Positions 25,101-34,800 of a DNA stretch of 42,824 nucleotides are shown piece after piece. The DNA comes from Arcobacteraceae bacterium (GTDB lineage: Bacteria; Campylobacterota; Campylobacteria; Campylobacterales; Arcobacteraceae). The notes beneath the pieces were generated by a model. The model did not search any database, had not been told where the DNA came from, and saw nothing but the letters and a program-made list of their open reading frames with translations. Both the position numbers and the translations under genes were made by a program. The stretch lies in assembly GCA_023229945.1 (NCBI GenBank), contig JALNYH010000017.1:1-42824 (forward strand), written 5' to 3'. Position 1 is the first letter of the stretch; the number at the start of each line of letters is the position of its first letter.

Positions 25101-25649
25101 ATCATAGAAGAAGTTAAAATTGAAGAAGTGATTCCTGTTGAAGAAAAAGAAGAAATAATACAAGATGTGCCAAAAGTTGAAGAATCGTATATTCAACAAG
25201 AAGAGATTGTTACTGAAAAAGAAACAGAAGAAGTAGTTGTTGAAAATATTAGAAAAGTTGAAGAATTTGAAATACCTCAAGAATTTCAAGAAGAAATCAT
25301 TGAGCCAAACAAACCTACTCAAGCTATAAATATTGTACAAAATATAGATTTTTCAAAAGAAATTGAAGAGGTTTATTTTGAGGAAGTTACCGATGATTCG
25401 CTTAATATGATTGGTTCAAAAATTAAATATCAAATTGATATTAACACATTGCAAAAAAGTGAATTAAAGTGGTTTGTTGATAGGTACAAAATAGTTGATT
25501 ATTCAACTATGGACTTAGGTAATGGCGTAGTTAAAATATATATAGGTGATTTTGATAGCAAAGAAAAAGCTTTGGAAGTTTTAAATTCATTTCACCCTTA
25601 TGTAAACTCAATATCAAAATTAGTTGAGTATAGTAGTGATAAAGAATAA
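22194..25649 (+). CDS. TolC-family outer membrane channel fused to SPOR-like domains
   Basis: 1151 residues, more than twice a normal TolC. The signal peptide is at residues 1-25. Residues about 95-505 are a TolC/LapE efflux channel with its two repeats (SLFDVVLESVANSHNIKAAR and the later FRPAIDLEL...ITFKYNLYNGG). After the barrel come two segments of SPOR-like pattern (about 575-640 with RSIMAYGIYATSEEANSAL; about 703-775 with WIKIVYGVFSRYEDAHIAL). A roughly 250-residue acidic Glu/Val/Ile linker with an internal repeat (KIEEVMPVE and KIEEVIPVE) follows. A third SPOR-like unit ends the protein (VVKIYIGDFDSKEKALEVL). SPOR domains normally bind denuded peptidoglycan; here they could tether or gate the channel. 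Confidence 0.85.
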   Translation: MMKFRKKIKISVITAFLICNISIANSEEQLSNVEPTQSPEIIQELDIYKPIEDTKGLNIISGEKTGQIGIATSPIITIKPKKVFSQEIDGDIEKYVKVSLFDVVLESVANSHNIKAAREKVRQAQLNLDDAYSGYKPTLDAEYRYGKTHKTPGDDGEDESDKRFTDETLKFQIKQNLYSGGATINKIKGLEKSLEVANNRYELALNQEIQNAIKAYLGVVFSSNALSVTKANMEMLNKILEIVTIKYDLGAASIGDISSIKASVANAETKFSKTKSKFVESLKYYEYIVGENFKYTLPYEYEFETPIEPLENLIELAHTQNLNIVSYLLNIEAEKFKLKSAESSFRPAIDLELTTTRTYNKDIEPEDLYTQDSNEAFITFKYNLYNGGRDANKMKSVYSTIREFRYKVEEEKRKVKWIVSNLFQSLKALESSISSTKEEVNSSKVTVDSYWEAFKNGEQDLQTLLTSQRQLNTAEVSLIEFYENRLNDFFKLLLETGRLIEYFDLSPYEDKFIDFSKSGYNNNYFEKMEMKTNQIAKAEVSASLSEKEVVKEIEIVDSIDDILVFKDKFLDAEDDDFTIFVSDFETIYDAFGYMKQNSLSKQAFIVDVLKDYKLRSIMAYGIYATSEEANSALSQINQTQSKTYEIVTIDKIKDLYRKFINGFDELKPKAIVQTKTIKMAPKPPKAYVTDSKFKQEFVNTNGDYYTINLVTFANLDDAIDLIDSEDIYDSSLTFRYGPNGEWIKIVYGVFSRYEDAHIALSLLSSSVKDRYYPVVEHIKHQQELYSKYKDLPLGTPSKSKGAVEYMTVSEDTVVETKEIEFDETTQKSILVDMPKDSKANQELMNIDLTQKSQVAVSKEVIEPKKEIEDISVKPIEPLVEAQEIKQETVALDEVKTEEAKIEEVMPVEDKVEIINDEITQEKEIVEEEIKAIEVLDAPVKVEDSIEVKEAIVEEVKTEEAITEEIKDKPIIEEVKIEEVIPVEEKEEIIQDVPKVEESYIQQEEIVTEKETEEVVVENIRKVEEFEIPQEFQEEIIEPNKPTQAINIVQNIDFSKEIEEVYFEEVTDDSLNMIGSKIKYQIDINTLQKSELKWFVDRYKIVDYSTMDLGNGVVKIYIGDFDSKEKALEVLNSFHPYVNSISKLVEYSSDKE

Positions 25650-25652
25650 ATT

Positions 25653-27785
25653 ATGAATTTAACAATAGGTAAAAAATTTATTATTTTGGCTTTGGGCTTG
25701 TCTATGTTTGCTATAGTGTTTTTTAGTTATAGTTATTACAGCCAAAAAAATAAGCTTTTAGATGAATTTTCTAAAGCGAACTCATCTCATATAGAGTATG
25801 TAACCGCTAGTCTTCAAGAAGCATTAATGGCTAGTGATTATATGAGTATTTTCAATATTTTACGGGGAGTTATAAATACTACCAATATAAAACATATTAA
25901 AATAACATATGAGCAATTTTATTTTACAAAGAGTGCTTTAATTTATAATTCAAATTATCCAAAATATATGGATTGGGATATATCAGAAGTTTCAACAGAT
26001 GCTAGAAATGGTTTTGTATCACTAGAAAATAATAATATGTACAAATTAAACTCTACAGGTTTATTTAATAGCAAAAGACCAGTTAATGTTAGGTTTGTTT
26101 TGTATAAAAATGGTGCAGTAGTAAACGCATTTTCAAGATTGAATTTCTATTATGAATGGTCGAAACCAAATATTGATATGAATGAGATTAATAATAAAGA
26201 TTTAGTAAAAGTGGCTGATATTTATTTTATTAATGAGCCATTAGCTAAGTTGGCATACACTGTAGATGATTCTTTTATAATTCAGGAATTAGATGATTTG
26301 AATAAAGCTTATTTATTTTATTTTATTTTGTCTTTACTTATAATAAATATTATTTTATATAGTATATATTACATCTTTATATCTAAACTTATTTTAAAGC
26401 CTATGGAGTTTTTTGAAAGAATTATGCAAGGGGCATTGGATAATAATCTTTCACATAAAATTGAGTATAAAGATGGAAATAAAGAGTTTGAAAAGGTTAT
26501 TAATCTTTTAAGCCAAATTCTAAAAAGATATACTACAGTTGTCAATGAGTTGAATATTAATAAAGGTATTTTAGAAAGAAAAGTATTTACTGATGATTTA
26601 ACTGGACTTCAAAATCAAAAAGTTTTTGAGTTAGATTTAAAAAATATGTTTATTGTTAGGGCTGAAGGATTTGTTGGGTCTATAAAATTAGAATCCCTTG
26701 GAATATTTACAAAGCAGTTTGGTTCAGTTTTAGCAAATCATCTAATTGAAGAATTTACACATAGTGTACAAAATATGTTTTACGAATTTGATATGAATGA
26801 AGCTACACTTTATAGGTTTTTTGGTTCAGAGTTTGCAATGATTATCAAAAATATAGAAGAAAGTCAGCTCAAACTTTTTTGTGAACATCTCGAAAATGAA
26901 TTAAAAGAAATGGAAGCTAGATATGAGATAAAAGATGTATTAGCAAGATATAGTTTTATACCTTTTGATAAGTATGGAACTATTGATTCGATATTACACT
27001 CTTTGAGTGATGCATATTCAAAAACGCAAGATGATTTATCAACTTATTATTATATAGTAAGTCCGACAGAAGTTGTTGAGAAGTTTTTGATACTTGAACA
27101 AAGTGTAAGAACTATTATTGAAAAACAATCATTTCAGGTTAGTTATGGTTTTGATACTATTTTATTGGAAAATGATGAGATTATTATGAAAGAAGCAATA
27201 CCTATTTTGATAGATGAAAATGGAGAAAAATTCCCAATAGGTGTCTTCATAGCTGCAGCAGAAAGAATAGGATTATCATCACAGTTTGATAAATACATTA
27301 TTGATAGTGTAGTAAATGATTTAAAGATGAATAAAATTCAAATAGAAGTAGCTATAAACCTTTCTATGTTTTCACTCGAAGATAGTGAATTTATAAATTG
27401 GCTACACTCTTTATTATTATATAATTCAGAAATTGCACACAATGTTGTATTTAGTATGACATCTTATAATGCATCTACGAATATTGAAGTATTTAAAAAC
27501 TTTGTTAGTGAAGTGCATAGATTTGGCTCTAAAGTTATATTAAAGCGTTATACAGCAAATGATTTTAGTTTAGAAGTATTAGAGAGCTTAGATATTGATT
27601 ATTTAAGAATTCATAAAGATTATACAACTGGAATTACTGATGATAGAGATAAAAAACATTTATTAAGAGCTATTGTGAATTTTGGAGAAGCAAGCAGCGT
27701 AAAAGTGGTTGGAGATAGCATCAAATCTCAAAATGATCTTAAAACTTGTAAAACTATTGGTTTAGATGCTGTGAGTAATTATTAA
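25653..27785 (+). CDS. LapD-like membrane receptor with degenerate GGDEF and EAL domains
   Basis: 710 residues. Transmembrane helices lie at about 9-29 and 220-244 and flank a LapD/MoxY-like periplasmic domain. A HAMP-like segment (245-300) leads to a GGDEF domain whose active site reads FGSEF (390-394). The EAL domain is degenerate: EAI at 514-516, NLS kept near 569-571, but the DDFG and KID catalytic motifs are replaced by KRYTA and RIH. It should neither make nor degrade cyclic di-GMP; a LapD-like receptor role is likely, although loss of several EAL residues makes nucleotide binding uncertain. In LapD systems this protein controls release of a surface adhesin by sequestering LapG; no lapG is in the window. 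Confidence 0.85.
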   Translation: MNLTIGKKFIILALGLSMFAIVFFSYSYYSQKNKLLDEFSKANSSHIEYVTASLQEALMASDYMSIFNILRGVINTTNIKHIKITYEQFYFTKSALIYNSNYPKYMDWDISEVSTDARNGFVSLENNNMYKLNSTGLFNSKRPVNVRFVLYKNGAVVNAFSRLNFYYEWSKPNIDMNEINNKDLVKVADIYFINEPLAKLAYTVDDSFIIQELDDLNKAYLFYFILSLLIINIILYSIYYIFISKLILKPMEFFERIMQGALDNNLSHKIEYKDGNKEFEKVINLLSQILKRYTTVVNELNINKGILERKVFTDDLTGLQNQKVFELDLKNMFIVRAEGFVGSIKLESLGIFTKQFGSVLANHLIEEFTHSVQNMFYEFDMNEATLYRFFGSEFAMIIKNIEESQLKLFCEHLENELKEMEARYEIKDVLARYSFIPFDKYGTIDSILHSLSDAYSKTQDDLSTYYYIVSPTEVVEKFLILEQSVRTIIEKQSFQVSYGFDTILLENDEIIMKEAIPILIDENGEKFPIGVFIAAAERIGLSSQFDKYIIDSVVNDLKMNKIQIEVAINLSMFSLEDSEFINWLHSLLLYNSEIAHNVVFSMTSYNASTNIEVFKNFVSEVHRFGSKVILKRYTANDFSLEVLESLDIDYLRIHKDYTTGITDDRDKKHLLRAIVNFGEASSVKVVGDSIKSQNDLKTCKTIGLDAVSNY

Positions 27786-27794
27786 AGGTTTATT

Positions 27795-28427
27795 ATGAAA
27801 AATTTACTATTTGTTATATTTTTACTTTTTATGGTAAGTGGTTGTACCCAAAAAGAAATAGTTACAACAAAATATTATGAAAACTTTTCAAAAGATGATG
27901 TTTTATTGGCTGCAAAAAGAGCTTTCTTGATAACTCAAGGTGAAGAATATGTTGTAGATTCATATAGAGATAGACTAGAAGTGACTAAAATAGGACTTTT
28001 TTATCATTTGGTAGGAAATAAAATAGTAATTAAAGAATATTTGCTAAATGTAGAAGAAGATGATTTGGGTGTAAATGCAAAAATGACTATTATTGGCTCA
28101 TATGACATGGATAAAAAAGGTAAGTATTATGTTGATACAAATGAACATAATTTTATTTGGGACAAGATAGATTTCTTCTTGAATCAAAGTGATGCACTTT
28201 ATATTGATGCTAATCATTACACTAAAAATACTCCACTGAATGATAGTTACAAGGTCAATATTGGTGGATATTATAGTGACAAAGTGATTGTTTCATCAAA
28301 AAAAGAGAAACAAAATCAAGAATTTGAAAATGGTATGATAAATCCTGAAAATAAAACTATTGAATCAAGTACTATTATTCAAGAAGATAGTCTACAAGTA
28401 GAAGAGATAGGTCATGATGACATCTAA
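27795..28427 (+). CDS. Lipoprotein of the adhesin operon
   Basis: 210 residues. The N-terminus MKNLLFVIFLLFMVSGC is a lipoprotein signal with the lipid-bearing cysteine at position 17. The mature part has a folded alpha/beta pattern (KDDVLLAAKRAFLITQGEEY, DRLEVTKIGLFYHLVG) and a polar C-terminal tail of about 60 residues. No family is recognised. It starts 9 bases after the LapD-like gene and overlaps the Sel1 gene by 14 bases, so it belongs to the operon and may help assemble the outer membrane part of the secretion machine. Confidence 0.75.
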   Translation: MKNLLFVIFLLFMVSGCTQKEIVTTKYYENFSKDDVLLAAKRAFLITQGEEYVVDSYRDRLEVTKIGLFYHLVGNKIVIKEYLLNVEEDDLGVNAKMTIIGSYDMDKKGKYYVDTNEHNFIWDKIDFFLNQSDALYIDANHYTKNTPLNDSYKVNIGGYYSDKVIVSSKKEKQNQEFENGMINPENKTIESSTIIQEDSLQVEEIGHDDI

Positions 28428-29358
28428 GCTCTTTATGGTATTTATATTTACCATTTCTTTTGCAATAGCTGATGAGTTTCAAAAAGGTGTTGATGCTTAT
28501 TTGAAAAAAGATTATGATAGTGCATATACAATATTTAAAGATTTGGCCGATGAAGATAATCACAATGCACAATATAATCTAGCCATTATGTATCAATACG
28601 GTATTGGAATAGAAAAGAACTATTTTCAGAGTTTTCACTGGCTAGAAAAAGCCTCACAAAATGGTAATATTCAAGCACATAACAATCTAGCATATTTGTA
28701 TGAACATGGACTTGGTGTTGCTCAAAATAAGACTGAAGCTTTAAAGTTGTATGAACTTTCTGCAAATGGAGGATATGCCATAGCACAGCTTAATCTAGCT
28801 ATGTTGTATGAAAGTCATGAGCTAGATGAAGAATATCAAAAGAAAGCATTTATACTATACGAAAAAGCAGCAAATCAAGGTTTAGTTCCTGCCCAAAACA
28901 ATCTGGCAAGATTTTATTACTTTGGTTTTGGTATAGAAAAGAATTATGAAAAAGCTTTATATTGGTATGAAAAGGCTGCTTTGAAAGATGACTCTGTAGC
29001 TGCATTTAATCTAGCACTTATGTATTATAGTGGTGAAGGAACTAAAAAAGATTTTGATAAAACTCTTTATTGGTTGGAAAAGTCAGCAACATTAGAAAAT
29101 AAGTTTGCACAAACTCAATTAGCTGATTTTTATCGTAGTGGCGAATTAGTAGCTCAAGATTATGAAAAAGCACTTTTTTGGTATTTTGAAGCTGCTGTAC
29201 AAGAATATCCAAAAGCACAATATTATATTGGTCTTTTTTATTATGAAGGATATGGAGTAGAGCAAGACAAAGAAAAAGGGCTTTTTTGGATGCATAAAGC
29301 AAAACAAAATGGATATGTTCATGCCGATAGTTTTATGCAAAGGAATAGTGAAAAATAA
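28414..29358 (+). CDS. Exported Sel1-repeat protein
   Basis: 314 residues. The signal peptide (MMTSKLFMVFIFTISFAIADE) is followed by about seven Sel1-type repeats of 36 residues, for example AQYNLAIMYQYGIGIEKNY and AAFNLALMYYSGEGTKKDF. Sel1 repeats are TPR-like scaffolds for protein-protein contact, and bacterial periplasmic ones often serve cell-envelope complexes. The length fits a pure repeat protein with no catalytic domain. The start (ATG at 28414 or 28417) overlaps the lipoprotein gene by up to 14 bases. It probably scaffolds the periplasmic part of the system; that is inference. Confidence 0.88.
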   Translation: MMTSKLFMVFIFTISFAIADEFQKGVDAYLKKDYDSAYTIFKDLADEDNHNAQYNLAIMYQYGIGIEKNYFQSFHWLEKASQNGNIQAHNNLAYLYEHGLGVAQNKTEALKLYELSANGGYAIAQLNLAMLYESHELDEEYQKKAFILYEKAANQGLVPAQNNLARFYYFGFGIEKNYEKALYWYEKAALKDDSVAAFNLALMYYSGEGTKKDFDKTLYWLEKSATLENKFAQTQLADFYRSGELVAQDYEKALFWYFEAAVQEYPKAQYYIGLFYYEGYGVEQDKEKGLFWMHKAKQNGYVHADSFMQRNSEK

Positions 29359-29376
29359 TTAATCAAGGCTAATATT

Positions 29377-30897
29377 TTGAATTCAGAGCTACTTAATGGT
29401 CTACAATTACAAGAATTTGGTAAATATAAAGAAGCTCTAAAAATTTATCAAACCCATTTATCTTTATCTCCTAGTAAAAATGAATTAATATTTATATATG
29501 GTAATAGTGCCAATATTTATTTCTTTTTAAAAGAGTATGACAAAGCTTTATCTCTTTATCATGAAGCATTAAATATAAATCCATATAATCAACAAATAAT
29601 TTTTAATCTTGGTGTATTGTATCTTACTATTGAAGAATTTGAGCTATCAAAACAATATCTAGAAAACTCAAGAAGAATAAATCCATCACATTATCCAACT
29701 AGGTTGAATCTCGCCATTTGTTATAAAAATTTGAAACTTTACAATCAATCTTTTGATGAATATAGCTCTATCTTAGTAAAAGGCTCTAAGGATTTAGATT
29801 TGTTTTATAATATTGGTAATTTATATTTAAGTGTAGAAAAATATAATTTTGCAATAAAAAATTATTTTATTTTTCTTAAAAAAGATAAAAAAAATCATAA
29901 GGCACTTTATAGTATTGGGCTTTGTTATCATAAGATTATGAAAAATAAATTGGCTATTAGGTATTTCAATCTTGCTTTGGAGTATGCTCCAAATTATAGT
30001 GATTGTTTGTTTGCTAAATCTTTGGCACTTTTGCAAATTGGGGATTTTATAAATGGTTGGGAATTGTATAATCACAGATTTGAAGCTAAAAATGCATTAA
30101 AAAAACTTTCTTATGGTGTAGAGTATTTCAATGGAGAAGATCTGACAAATAAAGTTATTTTAGTCCAAGGAGAGCAAGGTTTTGGAGATAATATACAATT
30201 TTGTAGATATTTAATATATTTAAAAAAAGCAAAGAAAATTTACTTTGCGATTAGGGAACCATTAAAAGAAATTATGCAACAAAGTTTTGAAGATATCTTG
30301 GTTTGTGGGGATAAAGATATATTAGAGGATGTTGATTTTATGGTATCGTTACTTGATTTACCTAAAATTTTTAAATTGAAAAATATTTTTTTAGATATAA
30401 ATTTTCCATATTTAAGAATTAATAAAATAATAAATCTTTCTAGTAAAAAGTATATAAAAAGAGTTGGTTTTTGTTGGGAAGGAAATCCTGAACATAAGAA
30501 TAATCAAAACCGTTCTATTTCTTTTGCATATTTTTATGATTTAATTAAGCAAAATCCAAATATTATATTTTATTCATTACAAAAAGAGCATAATATACAA
30601 TTACCAATAATTCAAAATTTGGTAGATTTACAAGGATTATTAGGTGATTTTTCAACTACTGCTTCAATTGTAAATGAGCTTGATTTAATAATTTCAATAG
30701 ATAGTGCTTTAGCACATCTTAGTGGAGCAGTTAACAAAAAAACATATTTGTTATTACCAAAATATAGTGAATGGAGATGGCTAGAGAAAACTATTACTTC
30801 ACCATGGTATCCAAGTATTATAATAATAAGACAAAAAACAAAAGGTGATTGGACAAATGTATTTGATACTTTACAAAGGACTTTAGAAAATGATTAA
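29377..30897 (+). CDS. TPR-repeat glycosyltransferase
   Basis: 506 residues. Residues 1-225 are TPR repeats (YKEALKIYQTHLSLSP, YDKALSLYHEALNINP, NKLAIRYFNLALEYAP). The C-terminal half is a GT-B-type transferase domain seen in bacterial TPR glycosyltransferases (VILVQGEQGFGDNIQFCRYL, KRVGFCWEGNPEHKN, DLIISIDSALAHLSGAV). It probably transfers a sugar to a protein, the TPR part gripping the target. The start is TTG with AAGG eight bases upstream. The gene overlaps the FkbM methyltransferase by 8 bases and lies just before the giant adhesin, which is the obvious candidate substrate; that is inference. Confidence 0.85.
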   Translation: MNSELLNGLQLQEFGKYKEALKIYQTHLSLSPSKNELIFIYGNSANIYFFLKEYDKALSLYHEALNINPYNQQIIFNLGVLYLTIEEFELSKQYLENSRRINPSHYPTRLNLAICYKNLKLYNQSFDEYSSILVKGSKDLDLFYNIGNLYLSVEKYNFAIKNYFIFLKKDKKNHKALYSIGLCYHKIMKNKLAIRYFNLALEYAPNYSDCLFAKSLALLQIGDFINGWELYNHRFEAKNALKKLSYGVEYFNGEDLTNKVILVQGEQGFGDNIQFCRYLIYLKKAKKIYFAIREPLKEIMQQSFEDILVCGDKDILEDVDFMVSLLDLPKIFKLKNIFLDINFPYLRINKIINLSSKKYIKRVGFCWEGNPEHKNNQNRSISFAYFYDLIKQNPNIIFYSLQKEHNIQLPIIQNLVDLQGLLGDFSTTASIVNELDLIISIDSALAHLSGAVNKKTYLLLPKYSEWRWLEKTITSPWYPSIIIIRQKTKGDWTNVFDTLQRTLEND

Positions 30898-31711
30898 TTT
30901 AATAGATGATAATGGATTTAATAGGCTTAAGAAATCAAAATATGGTTATTGTCTGTATAATAAATTTGATATGTATGTTGGAAAATCTATTGAATATTAT
31001 GGTGAATATTGTGATAATGAAGTAAAAATGTTTAGTCAAATTTGCAAAAGCGGAGATATTGTAGTGGAAGTTGGTGCAAATATTGGAACACATACTTTAG
31101 CTTTAGCAAATCTTGTTGGTAAGAATGGAAAAGTATTTGCTTTTGAACCACAAAGAATTGTTTTTCAAACGCTTTGTGCAAATATTGCTTTGAATTCAAT
31201 TTTAAATACATATACTTATCAATTAGCAGTTGGTTCAGAATCTGGAGTTGTCCATATACCAGACATAAACTATCAAAATATAGGAAATTTTGGTGGGGTG
31301 AGTGTTGACTCTTTAGCAAATGGTGAAAAAGTTGATTTAATAAAACTTGATGATTTTTTGGAAATTGATAGTTTGAAGTTGATTAAAATTGATGTTGAGG
31401 GTATGGAAGTAGAAGTTTTAAAAGGAGCGAAAAGATTAATAAATACCTATACACCAATGTTATATATTGAAAATGATAGGGTAGAAAAATCGCAAGAATT
31501 GATTGAATTTTTGTGGGAATTGGGATATAGGCTTTATTGGCATATTCCAAGTTTGTTTAATCAAAAAAATTATTATAATGAACAAAAAAACATGATTGGA
31601 AATTTTGTATCAATAAATATGTTATGTATTCATAAAAGTACTATGACAAAAGTCCAAGATTTGGTAGAAATTACTAATAGTAGTTTTCATCCAAGTAAAA
31701 AAAAGATTTAA
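30890..31711 (+). CDS. FkbM-family methyltransferase
   Basis: 273 residues. The S-adenosylmethionine motif EVGANIGTHTLALA lies near residue 56, followed by VFAFEPQ and the FkbM closing motif LIKIDVEGMEVEVLKGA near residue 165, then TPMLYIEND. FkbM enzymes O-methylate sugars or other hydroxyls. The 8-base overlap with the TPR glycosyltransferase suggests the two act in sequence, the second capping the sugar added by the first. It is the last gene before a hairpin and the adhesin. Confidence 0.92.
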   Translation: MINLIDDNGFNRLKKSKYGYCLYNKFDMYVGKSIEYYGEYCDNEVKMFSQICKSGDIVVEVGANIGTHTLALANLVGKNGKVFAFEPQRIVFQTLCANIALNSILNTYTYQLAVGSESGVVHIPDINYQNIGNFGGVSVDSLANGEKVDLIKLDDFLEIDSLKLIKIDVEGMEVEVLKGAKRLINTYTPMLYIENDRVEKSQELIEFLWELGYRLYWHIPSLFNQKNYYNEQKNMIGNFVSINMLCIHKSTMTKVQDLVEITNSSFHPSKKKI

Positions 31712-31758
31712 AAGAATTCTAAATTGTAAATTATTTTTACTCAATAATAATATTTATC

Positions 31759-31799
31759 TACCCATAGAAATATTATTTAAATCTACTATTCTATGGGTA
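31759..31799. terminator. Hairpin between the operon and the adhesin gene
   Basis: TACCCATAGAA (31759-31769) and TTCTATGGGTA (31789-31799) form a perfect 11-base stem with a 19-base loop. A T-rich stretch with six Ts follows at about 31810-31815. It probably ends the FkbM operon on the plus strand, though the gap to the T-run is longer than usual, so a leader-regulatory role is also possible. Confidence 0.5.
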
Positions 31800-31844
31800 T
31801 AAACATTGATTTTTTCTTTAAGTAATAATTAATAATAATTAAGG

Positions 31845-31850
31845 TATGAT
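31845..31850 (+). promoter_or_regulatory. Possible -10 of the adhesin gene
   Basis: TATGAT lies about 35 bases before the adhesin ATG, after the hairpin. No -35 is recognisable; the upstream sequence is an AT-only stretch, as often seen in Campylobacterota promoters. AAAGGA then provides the ribosome site before the ATG at 31886. Confidence 0.35.
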
Positions 31851-31885
31851 AAGAGTATATTGTACCACAAAAAGGAATTTTCAAA

Positions 31886-34800
31886 ATGCCACAAGAAAAT
31901 CAAACACTAACCAATCCAAATCCACAAACTGCAGAAGTTTTGATGGATACTAAAGATATATTGCAATATCAAAATAAAAAAGTATCAATTAAGAAACAAC
32001 CTCAAAAAGGGCAGAATGTAGCTGTTTATGTTCGTCCAGGAGATGAGATATCTTATGATATGGAGGGAATTGATCTAGAAACTTTACAGTACAGACTAGT
32101 TGGTGGCGACATAGTGGTACAAACTCCTAATGGTGGACTTTTTACATTTGTTTCTATGGCATTGATGGGATATAGTGATAATCCTCCTGGTTTTGTTGGT
32201 ATGGGTGGACAAAAATTTAGTTTGGGTCAGGTTTTGTCTCAAATAGAAGAAATAAATGATTTGCCTTTTACATCTTTGCCAGTTGAAGCTGATATTCAAA
32301 GAGAAGATAATGTAAAAAGAATTGTTGAAGAGCTAGAAGAAGCTGTAAAACAAGTTTCTCAAATGGTTGTAGTGCAAGAAGAAATAGATGAAGATAAAAG
32401 TAAAAGCAATGTAGATGATGCTTTGAAATTTTCTGAACCTCCAGTTGAAATACCTGAAGTGGTAGAAAATGAGTATACCTCAGATGCACCTACAAATCCT
32501 ATGACAAGCGCTGAAAATTCAAAAGTTGAAGGGGTTTTACCTACACTTACATTTGATATTAATATCCAACATATTGAAGGAATTGATGAAATACTTGGTT
32601 CGGGACTTGCAACGACACTATTTGTAACTGGTGGTGGTGGAGGGGTGTATGCCAATGACTACCCAGGTAATCCAGCACTTAGTGAACTTCAACGGCAAAC
32701 AAATGCTGAAGATATTGATTATAGTTCAGTAACAAATTCTATTGCAAACAAGTCTGTTATTACTGCAGATAATCCAACATTTTTTGGTGAAACATATACT
32801 TCAAGACTTGTAAAACTTTCCCCTTCTCAGCCTGGTGGTTTTGGTGTAACTGTTATTAAAGTCAGTGGTATTCCTGCTGATGTTTCGATAGTTGGTGGTA
32901 CTTCTCAAGGTGGTGGGGTTTGGATTATAAATAAAGCTGATGAGTTGACAAGTGGCTTTACAGTAAATGCAAATAATGGTGAGATAAATTTTGCTATTAA
33001 GTATGAGACGAGTGTATCTACAGATTTTGCAATGACTATAGAAGCTGAGTCTGTATGGAGTCTTGACAATCTTGATGCTGCAGAACAAGTTGATGCAGAA
33101 GAACCAGTAATAACTAGTATTACTTTTGAAAAAACTTATGGTATAAATATCAAAGAAGTCGATCTTGATGCACCATTGAGCTATAAATATACAGAAGTCG
33201 GTGGATATACAGATGGTTTTGTTCTAGCTACAAACTTAAATGACAATATCATAAGAACTGGTGATATTGATACAACAGTAATCGGTGGGGTGACAACAGA
33301 TAGCATCATAGCTCAAAGTGGAGATGATAGCCTTTATGGTGGTAAAGGAAATGATACTATAGCTCCAGGACTTGGAGATGACTTAGTAGATGGTGGAGAT
33401 GGAAACGATACTATTTCTTACTCAACTCTTTCAGTTTCAAATGCAGGAGATGGTGTAATTGTTGATTTAAATGCTGGTACGGCAACTGGATCTGGAAATG
33501 ATACACTAGTCAGTATAGAAAATATCATAGGAAGTAATTTTAGAGATACTTTGAGTGGAAATAGCCAAGCAAATATAATCTATGGTGGGGCTGGAAATGA
33601 TACTATTGATGGTCGTGCTGGAAATGATACTATGTATGGTGAAGCTGGAACTGATACTATAAAAAGTGGTCTTGGTGATAATTATATTGATGGTGGTACT
33701 GGAAGTGATACCGTAGATTATAGTGGCATAAATAGTGGAACTGGCGTTGAAGTGAGACTTCTTAGTCCAACAGCAGTTGGTTTGGGTGAAACTTGGGGTG
33801 AGGGTATTTCAAGTGGAGGAACTGATAGACTAGTAAGTATTGAAAATGTTATTGGTACAATTTATAATGATATTTTTAGCGGAAGTGATGGAGTAAATAA
33901 TACTTTTGATGGTAGAGATGGTGTGGATATAGTTGACTATAGTAACTATACTAGTAATGCTATCAATGCAAACCTAAGTGAAGGTTGGGTTATCGGGCAA
34001 GGTACGGATAAACTAATCAATATTGAAAGTATCAGAGGTACAGATTTACTGGCTTTTGGTGATACAATCATTGGCTCAGCTACAGTTGATAATACAATAT
34101 ATGGTATGGCTGGAAGCGATACAATAAAAGGTGTTGGCGGAACGAATCATCTTGATGGTGGAAGTGGAAATGATTTTATTTACAGTGGTACTGGTAATGA
34201 TTTAATAGATGGTGGCACAGGGACAAATACACTAAGTTATGAAGATGTGATAGCAATTGGTGATGCTACAACTGTGGGTGTAACTGTAAAACTTTATGAT
34301 ACAAATGCTCAAAATACAGGAAAAGGTGGAATAGATACTATTTCAAATATCCAAAACTTAATAGGTACTTCAAAAAATGATACTTTATCTGGAAATTTAG
34401 GAGTTAATACTATTAACGGACTTGGTGGAAGTGATACTGTTGATTATAGCTATTCTTTAAATGCAATTTATGCAAATCTTTTGGATGGAAGTGTAGATAA
34501 AGGAAATTCTACTGCTGATACTATCACAAATATAGAAAATATTATTGGAACAAATTTAAATGATACAATTATCGGAAGTAATCAATCAAATACACTTGAT
34601 GGTGGTGATGGAAATGATTATTTTAAAGGTAATGGTGGGAACAACTATATAATTGGTGGGGATGGAAGTGATACTATAGACTATGGAAGTGCTAGTTTTG
34701 GCTTGAAAGTGACATTGGACAATAGTGGTAATGGAACAGCACTAATAGGGTCTCAAACAGATACATTAGAAGGAATTGAAAATATTATAGGTTCTAATTA

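Noticed and set aside
24713..25340. Minus-strand frames opposite the acidic linker of the TolC fusion
   Set aside because: Phe/Asn-rich or Ser-rich translations produced by the GAA-rich sense strand; no sign of a gene.
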